Assembly (NCBI GenBank): GCA_948470475.1
Contig: OX419339.1
Span: forward strand, 20,856,282-20,920,281
Reading direction: 5' to 3'
DNA from: Galaxea fascicularis
Lineage: Eukaryota; Cnidaria; Anthozoa; Scleractinia; Euphylliidae
Length of the DNA stretch: 64,000 nt
A model generated the notes under the pieces. The model worked only from the letters and a program-made list of their open reading frames with translations, had not been told where the DNA came from and ran no database searches. A program made the translations under genes and the position numbers. How positions within the stretch are numbered: the stretch's first letter is position 1; every line of letters starts with the position of its first letter. This document shows positions 56,719-64,000 of the stretch, piece by piece.

Positions 56719-59700
56719 CTGTGAATCAAAACACAAATCAGTTATTTCTATCTTGCTTGGAAACATGACTACTATATGAATTCAACGTGTTATTAGAAGC
56801 TTGTCGTTTCATTGTCCAAATCCTAGCGGATAACAAAGCGCCTTTACGAGTACGTACTTGATGTGGGCATGCTCAGAGTTTTTCATAGCAGAAGCAGATG
56901 ACACGACAGTTTTGATCACCATGAACAAAACGAAGCAATTTATCTGTAAGAGATAAAAATGGTCAAGGCACGCAAATAAAGAACAATTGTCCTATCTAAG
57001 TTTTCACTTTCGTTCCGGGGAGCAGGGATGGTGCTCGCTTTCCACCAATGTGTCCCGGCTTCAGTTCCTTGGCGTCATAAGTGGGTTGAGTTTGTTGGTT
57101 CTCTACGCTGCTCCAAGAGGTTTTTCTCCGGGTACTTCGGTTTTCCAAAGATTTGGGGGTCTGGATCGACTCTGCCGTAACCTTCGACGACCACATATCC
57201 AAACTGTCCTCGAGCTGCCTTTATAAACTACGTCGAATAAATAGAATTAAACACCTTCTCGACAGAAAAACTCTTACATCAATAATTAATGCCCTTATCT
57301 TTAGCAGACGTTCCTATTGTTGTAGTGTTTGGGGTAATACCTCCAACAAAAACATTTGTAAACTTTGGAATTTGATTATGTCTCCGCTGCACGCAAATCC
57401 TTTGGTTGGCTAAGCGTCTGTCAGAAAGTTCGATTGAATACTGTCACTATGGTTCAAAAGTGTATAATAAATCAGGCACCACCCTGTATCAGGACGTAGC
57501 ACCCGAAATAAGTCACAGCTAAACCTACCTAAATGCAGACTATCAACTGGTCAGCGCTGTTTTGCCTTTCGTGGGGTAAAAGAATACAACCTTCTCCCAA
57601 AAGATATTCGGTCGTTGAACAATATCTTAAGCTTTAAAAGGAAAGCCGCTGCCCCCTTTCTCGGAATCACTTCTTAAACGACTCGAATAATCGTCTTTTA
57701 ATATCTCGTCACATATGTCAACATTTATTGCAATCTTATTATCGTGTATTATTGTACAAATTGTAACATTTTATTTTGTTACATATGTAAATACTTTTGT
57801 TCTTATTCAACTTATTGTTGTACATTACGGCAGAATAGCCCCGCATAGAGGAGCCGTAATAAAGTGTCATTGTCATTGTTCCTCTCCCATTAAAAACCAA
57901 CATTTGATTTGATGTGAGTTGATTTAGAGTTGATTTGCTTTGGTGTCCCTGCTCTCGGCTAGAAAGATTTGAAATTCATTCCCTCTTCCCGTAATATTTT
58001 CTCCATGTTGTCGCTTCTCACTAAGTTGTCCTCTGCAAAACAGCAAATGAGTGCACGTTCTTGTATCAGGCCATGAATGGAACCCAGCCAGTACAACACC
58101 GATACGAGTGTGAGTGTGGTTGAATAGCATTTGAAAAAGCCCTAAAAGGGGAAATCGGCTAATCATGACCTGAGTACAGCGCTTTTAGATCTTTGTGGAT
58201 GATTACGCTTTCGGTCAGCTAAACATGGTTGACTTATGCCTTTTACGTCACCAACTTGGAGGTTTTGGTAGTGAGTTGCTACATCAGCTAATTTCAAAAT
58301 AAGTGAAAATCTACAACATCGAAAGAAAGTACTGAAAATATCAGATTCCTGCTAATTCTTTTGAAATCCAATTAGGACAGGTCATTGTACTCATCAGCAC
58401 GTGACAAATCAATTTTCCTTACCTTCTTTGCAACAGGTGTCTCGATCACCGACATAGCCTCATCACCTTCAAGTGGCACACACACATCACACATCTGGCA
58501 GCAGTGGTATAGCACTTACAAGTACTTATCAGTTTCTACCAATAAAATGTAACTACCTCTAAAAAAAACTTCCTTGCTCAGTTGCGAACTCAATTATGAA
58601 TTTAGTGTAGCTGTGGGTATTTACTTTCTGTTTTGACCTACCGCAATTATTCCAATGACCGGACCGATGAACGCCCACACGGTGCCATCCTCTATAGAAA
58701 GCCAGCAGCTGCAAGGAAACAGAAATTTCTCCTTCAGTAAGGTTACACTAGGTTTGTATTGAAAGTGCATTACAATCACCGACATGGGTGCTGAACTCAC
58801 ATCTCTCTGTTACCGTAACTGTTTGGCCTCACAGCAACTGTGATAACGACAGGTATGATGGAGAAACCTGTGTAATAAGGATTAAGAAGAGGTCTGGAGT
58901 GAAGAAAATGCTTTATATTCAAAGTTCAAAAGCATTACAAGTTGCACCTGTAGCCGACTTGTGTCATCCAGTGAGCTAGGTTGCTGGGCAACAAAGGTCA
59001 CCCTTATGCCCACAGCTCCCATAGTTTTCATGTATGCCTTAATACACTTGCGGTCTATTTACTGCTTGCCGGCATAGTTATGTTTTAACTTTTGTATCAT
59101 GCAATTATGTAACTTATGTATCACGTTTCTGTTTGTTTGTTCATTTTTCGAGTAAATGAAGTCAATTTTGCGGGCCGTATTCTACTGTACGGCCCGCTTT
59201 GAAAGTGTTCCCCCTGCCTTGACTTTCTCGCGCCCGATTAACCTCATTTTCTCGGTCCATAACCTACAGGTCGGACCTCGAGCTTGGTTGATAACTTGGT
59301 TATTACTGCATTCACTGGGGGAAGGTATCCGAGAATTCAAAGGATTCATTTTATTTCTCTTCTTTTCCAAAAATTATTGAAGTGCTTTAATTAGGGAAGA
59401 GTTGGGTAAGATAACCAAGTTTGGATTTTTTATTTTATCTTACTGGACTGTGGCTATTTTCTGTTGAGTGTCCCCAACAATGTTAAGTGCGGCCATTATC
59501 TAAGATGACAGCTTACCCCATCCGAACGTATAGTAATAGAGAATTTTTACATTCTCAATGTTGAACACTTGGACCACTTTTAGGTACAAATGCAATCCCT
59601 CCACTAGCATCCAGGTGAACGCGGTCAGGAAGAAATAATGCAAAAACGCAGCAATAATTTTGCAGATGGTCTGTGGCAAAGCAAAAACACAATGTATTGA

Positions 59701-61252
59701 ATGAACCCACCAAACCAAAACGAATCAGAAGAAAGCGAGTATAAAATCGTAGAATCTTACCGGGCTCGAGGTTTCTTGGATACCGGCAAGAAAGAGGATT
59801 TGGGCAAGGAGTAATGAAAACACGAGATTCATATGAATCTTATGACGCTCCGATGACAACGTTCTAAAGTAGATATTAAATCATCAAAATTTAGATATCT
59901 TTTAAAATCATATATTCTTTATGGTGTATTACACAGTAACAGACCAGAGGAAAGCTTGAAGATTAAATCATCTGAGTTAAAATCAAAATGCACAGAACAT
60001 CTCTTCACAACTTCATCAAATTCGTTGGTAAATGTATTGAACATGATGCGTGTTACTTGAATGTAAAGCAGCGCTGACTGTACGAGACGAAAGGCATTAA
60101 CAACAGGCTCAATAATACTGATTTAGGCTTCCAACTCCAGGCAATATCCCTGGTGGAGAGCATGTCACAGGGCATTTCAGCTAATGATGACGCGAAGAGC
60201 AATTAGTACTTTTAAGTTGCGATGACCAAAATCCAGCACAAAAAGTTAGTCCACCAGATCTTCCTGTTAGCCCTAAAAGAGAACATCCGCGGGATCAGCC
60301 AGTTTGCTATGACTACTGTTCACTTACTCAAGGCTCAGCAGTATGACAAGGGTAATGATGAGAGCTGCAGTAGATACTCCACATCCGATGTAAGTTATGA
60401 TGCTTAGTGCTAACTTGTTGGCCGGGGACAGCTGAAAAAAGAACAAAAAAATAAGGGTTTCTCTAACTAAAAGTATGTTTCAATGGTTTACATTACTAAA
60501 AATGGGAATTCAATGTCATTATCTTCGAATTCGGGGAAACCCGTCCCCCTCTCCTTTGTCATCTTGAAATTTACGCGATTTATGGAAATGCTAAACGTTA
60601 CACGTTGAACTGAATGCTTTGACATTGAGGTCAAGTGGGAAGTACTTCGCGTCGATGGCTAAACATTAAAAGGTATGGTGCCTCATGTAGAGTCACCGAA
60701 CTTTACAAATTTGTTGTTGGATAACAAGTTTTTAGTTACCAAAAAGGGATACTGGTTTTGCGTTTGTGGGGGTGACAATTCGTCGACTCGCTTTGAAGAA
60801 GGGCTACCACTCGATACGTCAGCACTCGAATCTCTTTACGTCAGCCAATTTACCATATCAACTCTGTTTATAAAACCATATTCGTTTTTACCTTTTCAGT
60901 AGTTTGGGTTACTGCGCCCGAACCATATAACAGCAACAATAACAAGATATAATGACAAAAGGCCATCAAGACAAACTCGCAGGTAATCACGGATATGCAG
61001 AGGACTTATATCTCGGAATGAATATCGTCTACTTGGAAAAAAATTGTTAGTGCATATAAAGAAAGAAAAATGTGAAAAAGACAAAAAAACGTATTTCAAA
61101 AGGCATTTCAAAATACCGGTATTTCAAAACATACCGGTTGTTTTTTGTGCTGGATGAGCACCGCAAAGCTTGTGAAATGATAAGTTTGGCAGACTGTGCG
61201 TGTAGGACTTGACATCAATTTTACTTCTTGAACACCATCGTTCGACCAGGAG
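56592..61252 (-). CDS. Adhesion GPCR (family B2) GPS-to-TM6/7 region, eight exons
   Basis: Eight consecutive minus-strand exons join in frame with matching phases and GT-AG borders: GPS (61252-61135), TM1 (60431-60328), TM2 (59863-59761), TM3 (59670-59517), TM4 (58867-58801), ECL2/TM5 (58708-58642), TM5/ICL3 (56943-56858), TM6 and start of TM7 (56718-56592). Hallmarks are [59 protein letters not shown] and [11 protein letters not shown]. It is a plasma-membrane receptor of the GAIN/GPS type. The upstream GAIN and adhesive exons and the last TM7/tail exon were not identified. LINE remnants lie in one intron and MITEs lie immediately upstream of the GPS exon. Confidence 0.85.
56858..56943 (-). 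CDS. aGPCR exon: TM5 end and intracellular loop 3
   Basis: 86 nt, acceptor CTCTTACAG, donor CATCAA/GTACGT. Reads [16 protein letters not shown] and [11 protein letters not shown]. Confidence 0.85.
56990..57905 (+). pseudogene. CR1/L2-type LINE 3' fragment in a GPCR intron
   Basis: Plus-strand frames contain [36 protein letters not shown] and [13 protein letters not shown], then [14 protein letters not shown] and [12 protein letters not shown], the RT C-terminal region and ORF end. The 3' end is AAAGTGTCATTGTCATTG, a short-repeat tail. It has several frameshifts. Confidence 0.75.
57906..58641. other. GPCR intron sequence
   Basis: Between the LINE tail and the ECL2/TM5 exon. No additional feature recognised. 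Confidence 0.5.
58642..58708 (-). CDS. aGPCR exon: extracellular loop 2 and TM5
   Basis: 67 nt, acceptor CCTTGCAG, donor GCG/GTAGGT. Reads [19 protein letters not shown] with the conserved disulfide Cys of ECL2. Confidence 0.9.
58801..58867 (-). CDS. aGPCR exon: TM4
   Basis: 67 nt, acceptor TTATTACACAG, donor GAT/GTGAGT. Reads [19 protein letters not shown]. The split codons fit the TM3 and ECL2 exons exactly. Confidence 0.85.
59170..59197. repeat. Small GC-rich stem-loop in a GPCR intron
   Basis: GCGGGCCGTA pairs with TACGGCCCGC across an 8-base loop. Confidence 0.6.
59517..59670 (-). CDS. aGPCR exon: TM3
   Basis: 154 nt, acceptor TTTGCCACAG, donor TGGG/GTAAGC. Reads [18 protein letters not shown] then [18 protein letters not shown]. 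Confidence 0.9.
59761..59863 (-). CDS. aGPCR exon: TM2
   Basis: 103 nt, acceptor CTACTTTAG, donor CCCG/GTAAGA. Reads [18 protein letters not shown] then [15 protein letters not shown]. Confidence 0.9.
60328..60431 (-). CDS. aGPCR exon: TM1
   Basis: 104 nt, acceptor CTTTTTTCAG, donor CTTGA/GTAAGT. Reads [18 protein letters not shown] then [15 protein letters not shown]. Confidence 0.9.
60432..61134. other. GPCR intron sequence
   Basis: Between the TM1 and GPS exons. Short ORFs on both strands here show no domain. Confidence 0.5.
61135..61252 (-). CDS. aGPCR exon: GPS motif and tethered-agonist stalk
   Basis: 118 nt, acceptor ATCTTTTAG, donor ACCG/GTATGT. Reads [18 protein letters not shown] then [17 protein letters not shown]. 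The WS..G and HFTSFAVL parts are classic, and cleavage would fall between F and T. The usual GC pair Cys is Val and the second Cys of CxC is Thr. Confidence 0.8.
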
Positions 61253-61424
61253 CTAAAAGATAATTTTGAAACAATTAGGTTAAGCATGAATGCAAGAATG
61301 ATAGTAGCCGATACGTGTGTTATGTGCCAAATGTAGTGTTCGTTCCTATTTAGGTTAAATACCTTAGTTGTGATCATTGGTCAACACACCCTAAACCGTA
61401 GTCATACCATTATACTGATATCTT

Positions 61425-61538
61425 ATTTTATATAATAACCAAATCAATGCGCGCACTCTGATCGGTCAATCAGCTATGGCTCATTGTGCCAGTAAACTCA
61501 TGGAAATTTCGCGCGTTTTCTGAATTATTATATAAAAG
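61425..61538. mobile_element. MITE with TTTTATATAATAA ends
   Basis: Inverted AT-rich ends (ATTTTATATAATAA, and complement in TTATTATATAAAA) enclose GCGCGC-containing sequence. Confidence 0.65.
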
Positions 61539-61717
61539 CAATAGACCACAAATTTCTATGGTTTATAGGCTGATAAACCACTTCGGATGTTGAAAGAACA
61601 CTCGAAGAATTCGTAAATCACTCGCCTACGGCTCGAGATTTACGAATTCTTCTCGTGTTCTTCCAACATCTCGCGTGGTTTATCAGACTATAAACAACAG
61701 AAATTTGTGGTCTGTTG
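61539..61717. mobile_element. Fold-back MITE (179 bp)
   Basis: Arms of about 80 bp begin CAATAGACCACAAATTTCTA and the complement, and meet near CTCGCCTACGGCTCGAG. Confidence 0.8.
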
Positions 61718-62299
61718 CTAAAGTATACAGCATAATTCAGGCTCCGGTTCCTGAAAAGCCGATTAGCGCTAATAAAGGGTTAAATCCTGCTAATCGACGA
61801 ATAAAATTTATCCTTCGGTTAGATTGTGTTCCACAAAGCGCGATTAGCACTATTATAGCACGATTAGCCAGTTATACCACAAATAACAGGTCTTTGTAGG
61901 TTTAGCAACAAATGAACTTTCACTCCTTAGAAATTCAGGAAAGTATCAAGTGAATTTGTTTGTAAAAAACAGTCTCCTCAGGAGAACGATCGACAAACCG
62001 AGGCGCACAAATACGCAACTCTTGCATTATTTTCATTACGCACCGAAAATTGTAGGCTTAAGACAATCACAGCAGCATCCTTATCGAACTCTTTTGAATG
62101 GTTATGCAAAGCACTTCGCTTGATTCACTTCGTACTCTATAGAAGTACTTCGAACCCTAATACACAACACCAAACTCGAAAGCTGAGGCGGATCACACAA
62201 ACCAAAGTCTTGATAATTATCTGTATCATGCAAAAACCGATTATTTGTAAAAATAATAGGACGTGTAGTGAGCAAAACATGCTTGTAATCTTGCAGCCA
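61718..62299. other. Spacer with CGATTAGC motifs
   Basis: Several CGATTAGC/GCTAATCG copies lie at 61758-61870. No gene recognised. Confidence 0.4.
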
Positions 62300-63358
62300 G
62301 TCCAAAGGTGGACTGTATTTATGGTCAGGGTTTGACCATAAATTCAGAAAAGTCCAATTTTCTCATCTTTAGACCATCACAAAAAAGGCTCAGCTGTCAG
62401 GTTAATATAAGGATATACAATAATGCCTCACATAGTGATACTTTTTTTGAATGCAGAAATTATGTAAAGTTCCTGGGTGTGCTCATCGATAAAAAATGAA
62501 ACTTGGAAATATCATATCGACCACATTGCCTCTAAAGTTAGCAAGGTTGTTGGAATTATTGCACGATTAACGCACTCTGTCCCTCTAAATACTTTAATCC
62601 AAATTTACCGTTCTCTGATTTTCCCATATACATACTACGGAATTGCTGCCTGGGGCCAACCTGCATAGGTCTATTTGAGGAAGGTCTTTATCTTTCAAAA
62701 ACAAGCTCTTCGGCCAATGTTCTTTGCTGATAATAGATCTCATGCTATTCCTTTTTTTGTCTCTGCTAAAATATAAATGTCTTACCCCTCAACATGCTTT
62801 ATTTTGCACGATATATCTACCGACTCTGCGCCTCAGAATATCTGTGATCTTTTTACCTGTTCATCTGACGTTCATACATATAATACTAGATTTTCTGATG
62901 CTGGTAACTTATATGTTAATAAATCAAGACTGAATATTCAACTTAATTCGTTTTCCATTTTCGGAGCTAAGTTGTGGAATTGCCTGAAGCCTGACCTGCG
63001 TAAAATAAAATTCACCAATTTTTAATTGCGGCACTTGGTAGTGAGGATGACTATGTTGATGTCTCTACGTTAATTTTAAAATTATTAATTATCAGTAATC
63101 AAACTCTAGCTATAATTATTACTTCCTTATGATCTATGTCTTCTTATAGGTTCTTGCTCTACTCATGTAAATGCTAGCTATCTTTGAATGTATTTATTTA
63201 TTTACCTGATTTTACTAAAAATCTATTTTGCTATATTTGATTGTAAGCTATATAGCCCGCCTCGATTAGCTTTGCTATATGCTGGTTGTATATTTTTATA
63301 GTTTGTCAAATTTAAATTATTGAAATTAAATGATGATGATAAATGATGATGATGAGGT
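62300..63358 (+). pseudogene. CR1/L2-type LINE 3' fragment
   Basis: Frames contain INSEKSNFLIFRPSQKR, VKFLGVLIDKK, YHIDHIASKVSKVVGIIARL, IYRSLIFPYTYYGIAAWGQ and YNTRFSDAGNLYV, the C-terminal half of a non-LTR RT and its ORF end. There are frameshifts and stops. The 3' end is a GATGAT-type repeat tail (63332-63357). Confidence 0.8.
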
Positions 63359-63435
63359 GTCTAAAACGTTTGTTTTAAAAATATATGTATGAGTGAACTG
63401 ACAGAAACCCAAAATAACATTCTTAAATAGAGGAT

Positions 63436-63577
63436 ATTACATTGCCGCGCGGGAATAAGAATTTTATCGTCGAGTGCTGAAAGTATCTCTCACGAGTGAG
63501 CGAAGCGAACTCGTGAGAGATACTTTCAGGACCAGAAGATAAAATTCATATCCCCGCGCGGCCATGTAATGTTCTGT
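63436..63577. mobile_element. Fold-back MITE, near-perfect hairpin
   Basis: ACATTGCCGCGCGGG at one end pairs with CCCGCGCGGCCATGT at the other. The inner arms CTGAAAGTATCTCTCACGAG are perfect complements around GAGCGAAGC. Confidence 0.85.
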
Positions 63578-63639
63578 TTATTTTATAGATCCTGATGAAA
63601 TTCCCACATAAAACACAACTATTTTTTAATTCATTTTTG

Positions 63640-63780
63640 AAACAGATCATTTTCACTAACGTGACTAACGGCCATATTGGTTTGATGAGACAAAAAAAAA
63701 AAAACATTTGCTTAAAAATAGAGTTCAGTTCCCAGGGAATCAGCCTGGTACACCAATATGGCCGCCGTTCCTTTGTTTAG
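63640..63780 (-). mobile_element. MITE fragment related to 47448-47613
   Basis: CGTGACTAACGGCCATATTG and AATATGGCCGCCGTTCCTTT plus the AAAATAGAGTTCAGTTCCCA core match the other element in inverse orientation. Confidence 0.55.
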
Positions 63781-64000
63781 AGCGACGGCGACGGGAAATC
63801 GGTGTGAAGTCTGGAGCGAGACCGGCGTCGCGTTCATCTCGCTTGAGCATTTAAGCAACATCGCGACGGCAACTTCCCCTCAAAATATGAAAACTAAACA
63901 AGCAAAGCAAATGGCAAACAAAGTAAACAAAGGCAAGAGAAAAGGTTTACAACCAGCGAAATGCTAACTCAGTTGCGACGTGAAGGAGACGATAGTCGTT

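Overview
The window looks like repeat-rich genomic DNA from an anthozoan cnidarian (stony coral or sea anemone). This is inferred from four things: introns with GT-AG borders, a Penelope-like reverse transcriptase fragment and separate hammerhead-ribozyme copies, tRNA-derived SINEs with a tail I associate with corals, and an adhesion-GPCR gene cut into small exons. There is no bacterial-style operon, rRNA or CRISPR. Most long open frames are transposon remains.

Layout. 1-2.1 kb: broken DDE transposase joined to an OTU-protease-like domain (minus). 2.1-2.9 kb: hAT-like non-autonomous element. 3.1-7.2 kb: a small secreted-protein exon, minisatellites, a fold-back element and a SAP-like ORF. 8.7-14.1 kb: a nested stack. 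The outer element has 445-bp inverted arms and a 6-bp duplication, and carries an integrase-type transposase remnant and a Penelope-like RT fragment. The RT fragment is split by element A (10079-12919), and one arm holds a small MITE. Two short zinc-ribbon ORFs lie outside the stack, one on each side. 15.8-17.8 kb: a Mutator-like element (11-bp duplication, tandem 14-bp repeats in its ends) that has captured a protein-kinase fragment. 18 kb: two head-to-head SINEs. 19.96-25.49 kb: element B, related to A, interrupted by a TA-flanked element full of ~210-bp satellite units.

Elements A and B share terminal inverted repeats beginning CAGGYGGTGT, perfect 9-bp target duplications and homologous split coding regions: a FEN1/EXO1-type XPG N-domain, a shared unknown block and a HIRAN-like domain. 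I could not place this transposon family in a described superfamily, and it is the strongest candidate for something new.

27-37.4 kb is a tandem array of symmetric phase-1 mini-exons (39, 30 and 78-84 nt) repeated about seven times on the plus strand. It is interrupted by TE insertions, including a 420-bp palindrome carrying two oppositely oriented type I hammerhead ribozymes. 37.5-47.7 kb: two ~2.2-kb direct repeats flank a single-exon RPA-like OB-fold/zinc-ribbon gene, and all three share a CACGTG/CCAAT promoter block. 48-52.1 kb: an L1/Tx1-type LINE with stops and frameshifts. 56.6-61.3 kb: exons for GPS through TM6/7 of an adhesion GPCR on the minus strand, with LINE and MITE insertions in its introns and upstream. 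The final TM7 exon and the extracellular exons were not found.
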